The notes under the pieces are model-generated. The model made no database searches. It worked only from the letters and a program-made list of their open reading frames with translations, and had not been told where the DNA came from. The translations under genes were made by a program, and so were the position numbers. From Pegoplata infirma (lineage: Eukaryota > Arthropoda > Insecta > Diptera > Anthomyiidae), in NCBI GenBank assembly GCA_963921195.1, contig OY992540.1, positions 59,094,844-59,158,843 of the forward strand: DNA of 64,000 nucleotides. Reading direction: 5' to 3'. This document shows, in pieces, positions 35,001 to 50,000 of the stretch. Positions within the stretch are counted from its first letter, which is position 1. Each line of letters starts with the position of its first letter.

Positions 35001-38000
35001 GTTGGAGCATCGTCGGAATGTAAGTTTTGTGACCCTGTTGTATCGATATTACCAATGAAGGTGTTCCGAGTTTTGTTCGCAACACACTTGGTTGTCTAGT
35101 AGATCACATCCGTTTGTTGTCGATTGTCCAGTTGATCGCACAGTGCATTACAAAGAAGGATTGTTTGGAATAATCTCCCCCCAGGCAATAAAAAGTCAAC
35201 GAAGTAAAATAATAAAATAATGGCTATTAAACAGCTTCAAAAATAATTCGCCAAATAAATAACAGATGGCGATGCAACAACTGTACAGTGTTGCCATACT
35301 GAAGCACTACTATCTTTCAAATCTTTCATCTTTCTTCTATCCCCTTTCCGAAAGAAGCATCACGACTACATTAGTAATTTATAGGCAGCAGTGCCTTAGT
35401 GTTGCTTCTTTAAAAAAAAAAACACTACTCCCTCTCTACTCCTCCTAACCTATTTCCCTGATATAAACACAATGCAGTACTTAAGTAGGGGCAGTGTTGC
35501 ATCAACGTAAAAAAAAAGGGAAGTTTTAATATGAATAAGGCGTCCTACTTTGGGGAGTTCTGGTGGTGCTCCTTTTGGACATGTAGGATCCAAACTTAAG
35601 CCCAAAATTACGTTAGCTATAACCGGCATGAATTTCACTGCAAACGGTCCAGTACTTACTAAATGGCCGAATTATTTCGAAAACAAATTGAAAATAAACG
35701 ACTGTGCACTGGACCGATTTCGCTGAAATTAAATAGCAATCTGAAACGATAAATTAAAAATATATATATTCCAAGCTATAGTAACCACGAAGTTGTTATT
35801 CAAAAGTAAGCGTTTTTCAACAGCCAGACAGTCGAACGATTACCGTTTTAAAATCCATCGAGAATCGTGTTACAAACGAACTGACAAACTTACATATACC
35901 CTCTATCAATTAGTGAAGGGTATACATTTTTTCAGGGCGTTGAGTATCAAACACAAAAAAAAAACAAAAGGGAATTTCATTCTTTATTTGATAGTGGAGT
36001 AAGCAACATCACTCAGCCAACCATCATCATATTCCGTATTTGTGGGTAATAATTCTAAAGTAATTTTCTGTGGTGTTGTGTATACAAATAACAAACAATA
36101 TTCTTATATGAATCATGTAAATTATTTATTTTATTTTATTTTTTTAATTAAACTTTATCGCATTTAATATCGTATTATTGTTTTCTTTGTCGTTTTATAC
36201 TCTCTAGTGACCTTTTTAAATCCCTGGGTACAACATCCAAATTACTAACCGAATCTATCGGAGAACGTATGGCTTTAAAAGCCAAAGGCGCAAAACATAA
36301 ATTTGATAAAAATTTTAAAACATCTTCGGAAGCTTTAACCAATTATAGTTCAGAAACTACACAGCGTTTAAAGAAAATAGGATCAAATTTTTCTTTAACC
36401 AAAAATAAGAGTAAAGAAAATATGGCCACTTCACATTTTAATGTGGAAAGACCACAAACTTTGCCACCTAATGATCAAGTTTTTAATGGTATACAATTTA
36501 CCAGTCCTTTGGGTAATAAAACTAAAGGTATGTACGATTTAAGATCACAAGAAGAATTGGATAATTCTTATCAGATACCGAAGAGTATAAAAATAACAAA
36601 ACGTGATGAAGACTATATAGAACCTCCAACATATGAAGACGTTTTAAGAACAGAGAAACCAGCTATAAAAACAAATCCATTAGCTTTGGAGGCAGCAAAA
36701 AAAGTGTTGTTAAAACAACAGCAGCAACAACAACAAGAACAACAAACAAAATTAGCAGATGAAATAGCTTCGGAAAGTTCGGAAAATAATTCAAGAAGTT
36801 CGTTAGATTTACCTTCACATCCTATGCCTACTATACCAGCTCCAGAGTTGCCTGAAGAATTTGAACCTGCCTATGGTAAAATAAATTCTTTACAACCACC
36901 GGATAGACCTAAAAGACGTAAAAATTATGAAGAAATTCAATTTAGAAGAGCTCTACCAGTTTCCCTCCAGCAACCCTCCAAACACAGAGATGTAAATACC
37001 TTACGCATGAATGTAGATTCTACAGAATTGCAAGAACTTAATAAAGCAGCCGCTCTACAAGAACGTGAAGCATCTTTAATATTAAGAGAAAAAATTAAGG
37101 AAGCAGAAAAAAAGACACCCCAACCAGATCGTAGTGATTCTTGGGAATATTATGAAGATCAAAATACTTCAACTTCTTCTTCTGCATCGTCTTCGGTTAC
37201 AGAAGAACCAGTCTATGCTAATCAAGAACAAACATATGGCAATGTTTTCGAATTAGCCTCAAGTAACAAAGATATATTAACTCCACGCAATGCTTTAATA
37301 AATATATCGGAAGGTGAAGAAGATTCTTTAGATGAATGTGATATGGGTGCTGTGGGTGGTTTTTTAAGACCTGCTAAAGAAATAATACAAGAATTTGATC
37401 CATTAATGTCACGTAAAACTTCTACTCTATGTAGATCAGATAAAAGTAATCAATTATTGCTATTGGAATATCTTTTGGAAGAAGATACTTATGGTAGTGT
37501 TAAAGGTCATAATTCTAAATCGGATGATGATGTTAGTATGTGTACTTCAGAGGAGGATAATCAAAATGCTGCTGAACCCAAAACATCTGGCGTAAAAGTT
37601 TTGCCTACTCCTTCCCCACTAACATTAGAACAACCATTATTATCATCGTCATCTGCTCAATCTTCTGCTCAGTCATCATCTAAACCATTACAAATTATTC
37701 ATCAAAATGCTCAATTACTATCAGATAGTAAGGAAAATATACTCGATGATAATGAAGATTTTGAAACTAGAGTTAAACCCTATTTAAGCCGCTTACAAGA
37801 AAATCCCAACATTTCCGCTTCCGACATTGATTTATCGCGTCCTTCACAAAACCGCTCACAATGGTTTGTGTCAGAAGAAAAAACCACAAAAACAACACAA
37901 CAAGAGAATTCCTTAAATAATATAAATACCTCTAAACGTTCAAATCCCTTTAATAAGGAACAACATATTGATGATGGTGAAAGTCCACCTTCTTACCTGG

Positions 38001-41000
38001 AAGCTATAGGTGAAAAGTCAGCGGATGCACAAAAACAATCTACGACTTCACGTTTTATGAATAATACCATAAATGTATTTTCCAATGTTAAAATACGTGT
38101 AGATGCCTTAAAACGTAAGGCTAGTTTTAAAGCACAACAAAAGACGTCTTCTGACGTCAAGGTCACTTTACAAATGATACCCCGTCCTAGTCTTTCGCCT
38201 TTGTTGGTACGCTATGAGGGACCATTAATACGTTTTCCTTCCGGTGTTGTTGAGGATATCCTGAAGGAAATGCAAAATCGTAAGGCCATCTTAAGAGATC
38301 GTCAATTTCAAACATTCCTCGATCAAGAAATGAAAACACCCAAAGAAGCCATACCACTCGAATATATAACCACCATACAATGTGTTAGCAATAGTAGGGT
38401 AACGGATAATTCTACACATTTTTATTGTTTTGAAATAACTACGACAGTACCGAAAAATGGTAATAGTTCTTCGGGCAATGTACATTTATCGAATCCAAAT
38501 TTAATCATGACTTCGGGAACATCGGGAAATGTTAAACAACAAAGAGTTTCACATTTATATGGTGTTGGTAAAGAATCGGAGAGGTAAGAATAAAACTAAA
38601 TGGTCTAACCAAAATTAATTGACAAAGTGCTGGTCGTAAAGAATCGAATTGTAGGAAATTGCTTTACGACAAACTCAGCGTAATTGGATTTTGGTTAGAT
38701 CCTATATTTTATATAATTTGTTAGTTGTTTCAACTATTTTTTGTGGTTGTTATTTTCAGAGGTGTATGGATGCAAAAACTTTTGGAAAGTCTTACGAATG
38801 CTATACCCACCAAATATACATGCCATTATTATAGAGCTGGTTGGTGTTATTTGAAGGTATGTTATATATAAAATTTCAGTTTGAATCTGAATATATTTTT
38901 TAAAATTTATATATAATAAGGTTCAGAATTTCTTTAAATTCCCGAAAATTTCTGGGAAAATATGTTTTTCAAAGGATTTTACTGGATTTGAAAAAGTCCG
39001 GGAAATTAGAAACTACTGAAGTTGTAGTATATAAATCAGAATCTATACAACGATTAATTTTATGAAGAGATAATGTTTGTATATTAGAGATAATCTCAAA
39101 AACTACTCATCCGATTTTAAAAATGGAAAATGGGAACCATTTCGGCCAACTTTTTGCCGAATACGTAAAAGTAAAAAGGCTCCCAAACTATCTGATTAAA
39201 AATGTTTTCACCAATGTTAACAATGGTCTTATAGGGTGGACATAGGCTAGATTTTTATCGAACACAACCGATTTAAAGCCCACTTTTGGCCAAAAAACGT
39301 AAAGTTTAAAAATCTTCGAAATTACTCATCCGATTTCAAAATATTCCGAAAAGGGGTAAAGTAGTGTATTTTTCTATCTTTTGAAATAATGGTCATAGAA
39401 ATTTATAATGTTGGATCAACCAAAAAAACATTTTAAAATAAAACAAGTGAGAGTGTTAAATTCGGCTGTGCCGAATCTTTTATACCCTCCAACATGCAAA
39501 AAAATAAAAAACGAGTAAGAAAGTTATAGTCGGTCAAGATCGACCATATGATACCCTACACCAGTGTTTTTCGGAAAATGGGTCCCAAGTCCAAACATGG
39601 ACCGATTGGATCTGTCGTTGTTAGATCTTTATTTAGTGTAGAAAACACACACAGGTCAAATTTTAGTGGAATTGGTTTATTTGTTTGTCAATTGACCGAT
39701 TTAACTGAATATCGGTCCAAATTTGTGTATGAGGGACTAAGTCCAAAAATGGTCCAATTATATTCCGATTTGATAAGGTTACTTAAGTACACGTTTAAAA
39801 CCTAAAAATAAAATTTTTATCAAATATTTCTATTTTTATGAATTTTGAGGGAATTATGTGAATATCGGGAGGGTGGTTTGTATGGGGACTACCAGAAGGA
39901 ATGACCCGATTCCTTTGAAATTTGGAATGGTGATACATACAAACTTTGATTACCTGCTAAATTTCAAAGCGATATTTATTATAATACGGTTATAAGAGTC
40001 ATTTTAGCCGAATCCAAAGGGGCCGTTTGTATGGGGGCTAGGTCTTAACATGGACCGATTTTCTCTATAGGCTTCGTCCTTGGGCCAAAAGATGCTTAAG
40101 TTTTAAATTTCAAGTCAATTGATTGAAAATTGCGATCTGTATCGTGCTTAGACCGATAGATGGACGGGCTGACTGACGGACTGACGGACTGACTGACGGA
40201 CGGACGGACGGACGGACAGACGGACGGACTAAAGTCGCTAAATCGACTCAAAAAGTAATTCTGAGTCGATCGGTATACTTAAAGGTAGGTCTAGGACCAA
40301 TATTTCGGGTAGTTATATGTGTTTAAAAATTCATTCTTTTTCACTAAAGAAATACAAGTTTATCATTATTTAAAAAAAAAAATTACTCCACGCCCATAAA
40401 ATGGAGGCAGACCGAAAAAAACGACATTTTATAATTCTCTGGGTCCAAGTGCAGGACTTTGAACTTCTTGTAGCTTAAAAATGTTGCATTTGTTAAAAAA
40501 ATACAAAAAAATCATGTAAAACAAGTAGAAAAGTTAAATTCGACTTGGCCGAATTCCCTCCACAATGCCCTTTTTATGAATTCCCTCCACAATGCCCTTT
40601 TTAAGTGATAGTAAATTTTTTAACATGAAAAAAATAAAATTTTTGATTAGAAATATTTTATTTTGTGTAAAAAATCTTTTTTTTTAACTAATTTTTGAAA
40701 AAAAAAATTTACTACATTTTTTTTGAGTGTAAATTTTTTTTTGATTGTATTTTTTTTTGAGTGTAAAAACATATTTGAGTGACAAAAATACGTTTTAAAA
40801 TATTTTTAAGACTTACCAATGTTTTTAAAACATGTTTAATGGGTTTTCAACACGTGAATTTAGGGGCATGTCACAGACTCAATTCCGTTCGGAAGTGGAA
40901 GAATACTCGTAAAACGCAAAGCAAATATTTTTTTTCGGAATGAAACCACTTTTATGCAATTCAATTCCACTTTAATTTTTGAAAGTGATTTCATTTTGAA

Positions 41001-44000
41001 AAAACTAATAATCGTTTTGCGTTTTACGAGTAAACCACTTTTTTCAAATCCGAACGAAATTGAGTCTGTGACATGCCCCTTAAGGTGAAACTAATCTGAA
41101 ATTCACGGTTTTGCTAATAACTTTTGAACACTGGACCGACTTGGCTGAAATTCAATACGGACCAGGCCAGGGGAACGACAAATATATATGCCAAGCTTCA
41201 GCATCCTCAGAATTGCCTTTCGAAAGTTAGCGTGTTTTTTATCTCGTAAATTCACGAAAAACCCTTGACGGAATTCAGTCTTCTGCTTATAACTTTTGAA
41301 CCTCTAGAGCAATGGTTCCCAACCTTTTTTACGCCACGCCCCACTTTTAAGTTAAACAAATTGCGTTGTCCCCCCTGCACTCAAGAAATAATTGTTAATT
41401 TTTCTAATTTTTGTTTCTAATGAAAAATTACTACTGGTTTAGCAGAGTTTTTGTAAAATAAGCATTTAAACTAAGTTTTTAGTAAACATTTTAAGCGATT
41501 AACAAAATTTTTGTAGTTAATTTTGTAAAAAACAATGTTTTTGTAGTTAATTTGACTAAAAGTAGTCTTGAAAATTTGCTCGTTGCCCCCCTGGAAGCTT
41601 CAAATTGCCCCCCAGTGGGGCGAGAATCAAAGGTTGGGAACCATTGCTCTAGAGTCTAGACCGATTTAGCTGGATTGCAATACCAACCTGACCAGGTAAA
41701 TGCCCAACATATATGCCAAACTTCAGGAGCCTCCGTAATGTCTTTCAAAAATTAGCGTGATTTCATCAGACAGACGGACGGACGGACATCGCTAGATCGT
41801 CTTAAAATCGATCGAGGATCAGAAATATATATGGGGCATTCCATATCAAATCGAACACTTTGAAAATTTTTTTTTTAGATTTTCCCAATTTGTTAACAGT
41901 TTTTAGTACCCTTCGAAAACTCCTTCGTGGTAAATTTTCAGATTTTTTAACGACCCGTTCAAAAGATATCGAATTTTTAAAAATTGGTAGTTTGTTCCTT
42001 TACTCAAACTTCTTTTACTCATAACTTCTTCAATAATGGTCCGAATTTCAATTTTTTTTTTTCAAAATTTTTGTTTTTTTAAGTACTTTTAAAAAAAAAA
42101 AGCCCAAAAAATTCTTAAAAGCTCTCTAGTATTCGATTTTTAAGTTTTAAAATTTAAATCTCATTTTTGAATATGTTGGTACTCTTCGATTTTTTTGAAA
42201 TTTTTTTGTGTAAAACATCTATCGATTCTACAAATTTTTTGCCCAGGAGGATCGAGGAATAAGGATTATTACTATTTTTTAAAATTTTTTTAAAAAATTT
42301 TATTGTAATTTTCCAATCTTAAAATCATTTCTACTGCTCCAATGGTGCGTCATAGAGGGGTGCTTTATAAGACCGACCCCATTAATTTTTACGTCTTAAC
42401 AATTCTTTGGAACAAACTAATACCCTATCTCCAATTTCTAAGGGGGCTCCCACACAAAACGACATTTTTTTAAATTTGCTCCAACCGCTCTAACTGCCCC
42501 AATAGTGCCCATAGAGCAACAAAATGTATTACTGACCCACAATATTTTTTTACTCCAAACATTTTCTCTGAACACACCTACCCTCTATCCCTAATTGTTA
42601 AGGCGGTCCCCATACAATTTTTTTTATTTTTTATAAATTTGTTTTACTTAATCAGCTTCTACAGGTCCAATGGTGCGTCCGAGATGGGTCATTAGTGAGA
42701 CCGACCCCCATTTATTTTTACCCTACAACATTTTTTTAAAATATACCTACGCCCTATCTCCACTCCCTAAGTAGGCTCCCATACAAAATTACATTTTTAT
42801 AAAATTTGCTCCAACTGTTATTTGTATGGGAGCCTACTTAGGGATTGGAGATAGGGCGTAGGTATGTTTTTTCAAAATAGTAATAATCGTTATCCCACGA
42901 TCCTCCTGGGCAAAAAATTTGTAGAATCGATAGAAGTTTTACACAAAAAAATTTCAAAAAATCGAAGAGTACAAACATTTTCAAAAATGAGAATTAAATT
43001 TTAAAACTTAAAAATCGCATACTAGAGCGCTTTTAAGAATTCTTTTGGATTTTTTTTTAAAAGTACGTAAAAAAACAAAAATTTTGAAAAAAAAAAATTT
43101 GAAATTTGAACCATTATTGAAGAAGTTATGAGTAAAAGAAGTTTGAGTAAAGGAACAAACTACCAATTTTTAAAAATTCGATATCTTTTGAACGGGTCAT
43201 CAAAAAAATGTGAAAATTTACCACGAAGGAGTTTTCGAAGGGTACTAAGAACTGTAACCAAATTGGGAAAATCTAAAAAAAAAAAAATTTCAAAGTGTCC
43301 GATTTGACATGGAATGCCCCATATATACTTTATGGGGTCCTAGACCAATATTTCGAGGTGTTACACACGGAATGACAAACTTTTATATACCCTCTATCAC
43401 TAGAGTGGAGGGTATTAAAATGGTATTTTTCAGATTTTGGTTTACTTCTTCAAGGGGTAACTTTTTTCCCCTGGTCCGATTTTGCTCATTTACGAACTTA
43501 ACGTGCCTAGGAACATAAGACATATTCGTGTTAAATGTCGGGAGTCTAGCTATTTTATTTTAGACTGCATCATATTAACTACAAACGGACAGGCGAACGG
43601 ACGAACGGACATCGCTAGAATGTCTTAGAATCGATTAGAGATGGGCACATGAGCAGATTAGAGCGTGATTCACGTGATTCACGCGTGATTGTGACTGAAT
43701 TCAATTTTACTCACGTGATTGTGGGTGAGTGTGAGTGGAGAAAAAAATTGCGTGAGTGAGTGTGCGTGAGTAAGATTTTTGCGTGAGTGAGTGTGCGTGA
43801 GCCGATTATTTTGCGTGAGTTTGCGTGAAATATTTTTTCTTTAAATTTTCTTTCGGACCAAAAAAAGCAAGAAAAAAATTGTAAAATTTGGATTAACTTA
43901 AGATTTCGTCCCGAAAAAAGCAAAAAATATGTAAAATTTCGCTAAACTTTAAATTTAGCTGAAAATTTGGAAAGATTTTTGAAATTTTCGTTATTGAAAT

Positions 44001-47000
44001 TTTTTTTTGAATAAAAAAGAGTTTCGTGAGTGTGAGTCAATACTGGTCATTCTTTTATCCGATATTTAATATCGCCGGTAAAAAGTTTTGGTCGGGTATG
44101 TTAGTAATAATATAATAATCTAGAAGTCGCAAGACTTTGTAATTAAATTTTGAGTAGGTTTATTTTAGCTCGAGGTCATTATATCCTTTACTAATTAAAA
44201 CTATGATATTCTCATAGAATAATTTTCAAAAAAATTATTTTTAATTGTCTTGAAAATTATTCTATGAGAATATCATAGTTTTAATAAGTAAAGGAAATAA
44301 TGACCTCGAGCTAGAATAAACCTACTCAAAATATAATATTTTAAAGGTCGAATAAAACAATTTTTATTATTTAATAAAAATTAACCAGACTTTATAATTT
44401 AATTTACTTTTAAATTTTAGAATTCCATAACATCAGAATGGAGCGGTACTTGGTTGGTATTGAAAAAAACACAAAGACGTTTAATATTTGTTAGCGAAGC
44501 TACCGGTAATGTAGAAAAAATGGACTTAAGAAAAGCTAGATGTACTGGTAAGTTAAAAATACTTTTTCATAATACTCGTCAATATTAATAGTCAATTTAT
44601 TTATTCTCCTCCTCTTCAAATAGTTCTTAAAGATAGTGATGAAACCATACAAAATCTTCATGTGGAATCGGGTCCTATGCTAATGATAGATGCACCACCA
44701 TTTACAGTCTATATGATTATGAGTTCGCCAAGAGAAACAAAAATATGGCGTCATATCATACGTGAAGTGGCCCACAATAACGGTTTCTCATTGGGAGATC
44801 AACAATTAACCAAATTTAATGTACCCGTCATAGTGGACAAATGTATAAATTTTGTTTATATACACGGTTCAATGTCGGAAGGTATTTACCGAAAATCCGG
44901 TTTAGAAAATTCTATACTTAAACTGATGTCTGCTTTTCGGGCTGATGCTTTTAATGTTGAAATCACTCGTAATGAATATAATGAACATGATGTGGCAAAT
45001 GTTTTAAAACGTTTTATGCGTGATTTACCAGAACGACTAATGGGCAAATTATCGGAAAGTTTTATATGTGTTTCGGAATTGGGTTCGTCGGTGGAAAAGA
45101 TAACATTGTATAAGGAACTGTTGGCTCGTTTAAGTGTTATAGAACGTGAAACTCTAAAGAAAATTGTGGGTCATCTGGCGTTTATTAGTTCTCAAAAGAC
45201 TAAAAACAAAATGAGTATACAAAATTTAACAATGATTTGGGGTCCAACATTAATGCAAAATCATCAGAATGAAGAAATGGTATACTCACAAAAGGAAGCT
45301 GATGTTTTGTGTGATCTTATAAATCTGCATAAGAATTTGTTTCCATTATCACCAGATGAAATGGTGAGTAGAGATTATAAATAACTTTAGAACTAATTAA
45401 TAATTTCGAATACTAATTTTGTATAATTTTCCAGAAAAAAGAACAAGAAATGTTAATGTGTTTGCAAAAATATTATGCCGCCGCTGAAACTTTATCAGAT
45501 TCTGTTAAGAAATCGGGAGATCTTAAAATGTGGATAACACTCAATCCAAATCCAGAAAATACAACAGAGGTTAGTAAATTATACGCATAATTTTGTATCC
45601 TTTTTAAAATCTCTTTTTCTATTCAAGGAAAAGACTCAAGTTAATGTCACAATATCACCTACTAAAACCACTTATGAAATTTGCCAAGAACTGGCTCCTA
45701 AAATGAAACTTTCCACTCATCAAGTAACTTTACATGAAGTCATTCTTAATGGCAGTTTAGAACGTCCCCTTCATCATCACACCAAAGTTTTTGATGTTGT
45801 ATTAAATTGGTCATATTGGCCTGAAGATGATCGTAAGAATAATATTCTCGTGGTGAAACCAATTGAAATTTTAAACGAAGTACAGAGAGCTGTTAAAAAT
45901 TTGGCGACTATAACACCGGGTAAAGAATTAAAATTTGCCGATAATAAAACTAAATCCTTTAAAGCTTATCAGTGTGATCTGAGGGATGGAAAAATTGTTG
46001 TTTCGAAAAAGGATAAAAATGATAAGACTACAATTGTAAGAGAAATATTTTTGCATAGTACCACGACTTATTTGGGTTGTGAAAAGAAACGTGATTTTCC
46101 TTGGAGTTGGGCGTTAACGTTTGTGGAGAAAAGTCATACGCAAATTTTAAGGTAAGAAAAATAGCACCACTGAATATTTAAGAAAAGATTCTTGCAATTG
46201 TTGCAGTGATCATAAATTTGATCTCAGGTTTTTAAGAAAATTAAGGGTTAAATTCAAAAAAATTGCCGTTTTGGAAATCATTTGGTCAGTCGCATTAACC
46301 CTTAGGGCACCGATTGTCTTTCATTGATAGCTTATTCTACAAAAAAGATTTTTTCCGATTTAAATATACACAGAAAGAATTGAAAACGAAAGTCAATCAA
46401 CAAAAACGCGGATTCAATTAATTTTTTAATTGAAACTCCTCCGATAAAGAAAATTGTTATATCAATCATCAAATTGTAGGTGATTAATTGATTTTTATTT
46501 CAATTAATTATTTTTTCGATTTTGATTAAAAATTTGATCAATTTTTTATTTAAAGTCAATTAAAATAATGATTGATTTAACAAATGAATTTCAAGCTTAT
46601 GGAAAAATTATGGAGAAATTCACATCTTTTGCTTTCCAATATGTTGCCGACAATAAAAAAAAGTAAAACCCTAGTATAAAGTATATTTTTGAATTAATGT
46701 ATACAAATAAATTGAAGCGAATAAAAATCTGGTATGTTGAAAATTTGTAATTTAATAGTTAATGAAAATAACAAAAATTTTGATCAAAACAATAATTGAC
46801 TCATTTAAATTTTGTTGATCAATAGATTTAATTCAAATTTTTTAGCCAATAATTTTTTGTGTGTAAAAAAAATTGATGCGAATGGAACTCCACCTTGTAC
46901 ATGCTTACAATTTATCTCCTGGTCTTTATGACGGTATTTAAACTTTTCCAATATATAAGACTTTTGAGAAATTTGAAGTACACAAAAAAAAATATTTTCC

Positions 47001-50000
47001 AATGAACGAAATTCATAGTATTTATTAACAAAATTTATAAAAATTATGGACTTTTTCATTCAATTTTTAAACTTTTTCGTAGTATTTAATAAATACTATG
47101 AAAAATGTAAAATAGTTCTTAAATTTCACATATTAGGATTTATTCATAAATACTATGAAAAAGTTCATAAGTATTATAAAAAAGTTAATAAATTGTATGA
47201 ATTTGTTCATAAATACTATGAAGTCGTTCATTGGATTTTTTTTGTGTGTACAAAAAAAAATTGAGTTTTGCGGCATATTTGACAACTCATAGCGGATGAA
47301 CCCGGTGTGCTGACGACTTAAAACAAGTCAAAGGTGAAGCTCAAACATTGCTTTTTAAGATGTATAACTCATTTAATCAGTCGCTTTAACGGTTTATGCA
47401 CCAATTGTCTTTTAATAAGGTATTTTCCCCAAAAACTTTTTTTCAACTGGAGAATAAGACATCATTGAAAGACAATTGGTGTCCAACGACTTAAAGCGAC
47501 TGACCAAATAAGTGCTGCATTTTAAAGAGTAATGTTTAAGCTTTATTCTCGACTTAGTTTTAAGTCGCCATCAAATCGGGTTCATCCCCTATGAGCTGCC
47601 AAAAATTCCCCAAGCGACAATTTCTTTGAACTTTGACCTCAATTTTTTCAAAAACAAGATGTGATGGAAAAGTTTGGAGACAGGATTGTGTATAAGTTTG
47701 CATCCCAGTCGCATTTTTGATGTTCAGTAGTGTAATGATTCAAAAAACTGTCTTTGAGAATATTTATGAATTTTATGTATTAGAAAAATAACACTGTTTG
47801 CATACTTGGGATCTGAGCATTAAGGCATTAGTTTTGTTCATGCAAAATGCCAATGAAAAAACAGGCGTTGGCATTGTATTTTCATACACAAGTAATGCCA
47901 GTTCCCAAGTAGGACTGTTTGGCACCAAAAACTTCCCAGTCACACTCCTCTTCAAGCAAGTTTAGGTTTTGTGAAAATGGTGAAAAAATCGGGTAATGGC
48001 ATGTCCTTCCTCTTTATTTAGAACTTTAAAAATCGTTAACACGAAAATCCTAGTTGATGCTGTTTTCAAGTTATTGAAAAATAATAACATTGTTCGACAA
48101 CCAAAACCTCAAAGAAAAATATCCAACTGATACTTGTAGATTTTTCATATTTTTCTAGCTCGTACCGTTTTTGAGATATTCGCCGTTAAAAAGTCTCAAC
48201 AGACCCCCTGATTCCAGAAATGCAATCCAAATTTGTCTAGCATGTTCCGTTTTCAAGATATTCGCGTTCGAGACATTTGCGTGAAAAAAATTGTAAAAGC
48301 GAATATCTCGACAACGAAACATGCTAGCAAAATTAATATTGCAGTTTTGAAATCAGAGGTCCATTTTATATGAAATCTATAAGAATCAGTTGGATATTTT
48401 TAGTATCAGTTGGGGTTGTTGGTGTCGAACAGTGTAATTATTTAGCAATAACTCGAAAACAGGATCAGCTAGTATTTTCGTGTTAACGATTTTTAAAGTT
48501 CCTTTACTTGTTAGAATTATAATATTCTCATAGAATATTTTTCAAGAAAATAATTTTCTGTTTTAAATTTATTTATGTTGGTAATTTTTGCAAGACTTAG
48601 TCGACACGTGCTTCGGAATTTGTTAAATTCTATTGTCAAGACTATTTAGCAAATATAAAAACCTTATACTAGAAGTAGCAAAGGAAATTTAAATGACAAA
48701 TCGCTAGTGTTGAAACTAAAATATTAATATGTATATTAGACTTAATTTTGAAAATTTGTTTTGCGGATATCATAATTTTTTTGAAGGATTTAGGGGAACT
48801 AAAAAGAATGGCGGTATTTTTTTTTGGAAAAAATTCGCTTCTTGGGGTGGTTCAACGCATCTGAAAACGCGAATTTTGAGCTGATTTTTCTGCAGAGCAA
48901 AAACGGATGAAAATATCGCAAATCTGATTTCACCAGTCGATTCTACATCAAAAAATAATACAATGGACGTTTTTCAAACTCTTAAAAAAAGTTCCAAAAA
49001 CCCACCACAGAGGGCGGAAATATAAGGTTTTTCCATTTTTTTTAAATTAATTTTTTAAATATGCGCAATTAAAGGGCATTTTCAGCTTAACAAAATGATA
49101 CCAAATTTTCGGTTCTATCACAACCCGTTAAAAAGTTATAAGCTCTCAAAAATGGAGAAAAACACGTTTTTTGAGAACTTTGATCTCAGTTTTCTCGAAA
49201 ACATGACGTGATAGAAAAATTTGGAAACTAGATTCAGAATCAGCATCGAAATGTTAATCGAAAACAAGTTTTATGATCCCAGAATATCATCCAAAAACAT
49301 CACAAAAAAATGCTCTCAATAATGCACAAAAATGCGTTTTTTGTGAACTTTGACCGCAATTATCTCAAAAACCTGACGTTACGGAACATTTTGGAAAACA
49401 GACTTGGAATCAGCATAGAGAGGAAAATCGAAAACGAGTGCCCAGACCGCTGATCCATCCAAAAAAAATTCAAATTTCGTTCAGTGATTTATAATTTTGC
49501 CATTAGAAAAACAACTTTGAAGCCTTATAACTTTTTAATGAGTTGTGATAGAAAGGTGCTTTTTGTACCAATTTTCTTAGCAAAATCTGCCTCTGTTCCA
49601 TTTTCGAGATATTCGCGTTGGAAAATTTTAATCTAATTTTTAAAGAATATTAAGAATATAAGTGCGTTACAGTGAAGTTTGAATTTTCAAACGCCAATAT
49701 CTCAAAAAAGTCATATTTGGTGTCATCAGCTTAATAATATGTGCCAATTTATCATCAAAAAGTGCTAAGTTGCTAGGTTTTAAATGTGAACATCCGAATT
49801 GAAAAATTCGGATGACTGAATTTGGAATTGTGTACAAGGTCCATATTATGTTAGCCAGGAGAATAATCTCTATTTGATTAATGGGAGTGCGAATTTGTTC
49901 AAAAGTGTAACCGTTTTTTATATACATAAGAAATTAAAAAATAAAAAATCTAATTTTTTTCCTTGACAATTTCATAGAGCTTGGGACAAAGTTTCATTTA

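Larger units (their letters stand above)
23001..36207 (+). other. intron 1 of the RhoGAP15B-like gene (13.2 kb)
   Basis: Bounded by AA|GTAATA and tctctag|T. Contains only transposon-derived and AT-rich sequence; the individual elements are listed separately. No host exon recognised inside. Confidence 0.8.
40515..43417 (+). mobile_element. DINE-like repeat expanded by two nested insertions
   Basis: Left end ttaaattcgacttggccgaattccctcc, right end ttacacacggaatgacaaac...ccctctatcactagagtggagggtat. Interrupted by a hAT MITE (41310-41646) and a fold-back (41832-43321); removing both leaves a collinear repeat. 40555-40600 is locally duplicated. Confidence 0.6.
38857..44420 (+). other. intron 3 of the RhoGAP15B-like gene
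   Basis: 5.6 kb, filled by DINE-like repeats, a 1.49-kb palindrome, two hAT MITE copies and a hairpin, listed separately. Confidence 0.75.

Noticed and set aside
47046..47264. 72-codon Tyr/Lys-rich plus-strand frame
   Set aside because: Produced by repeated ataaatactatgaa motifs inside a TA-flanked MITE.
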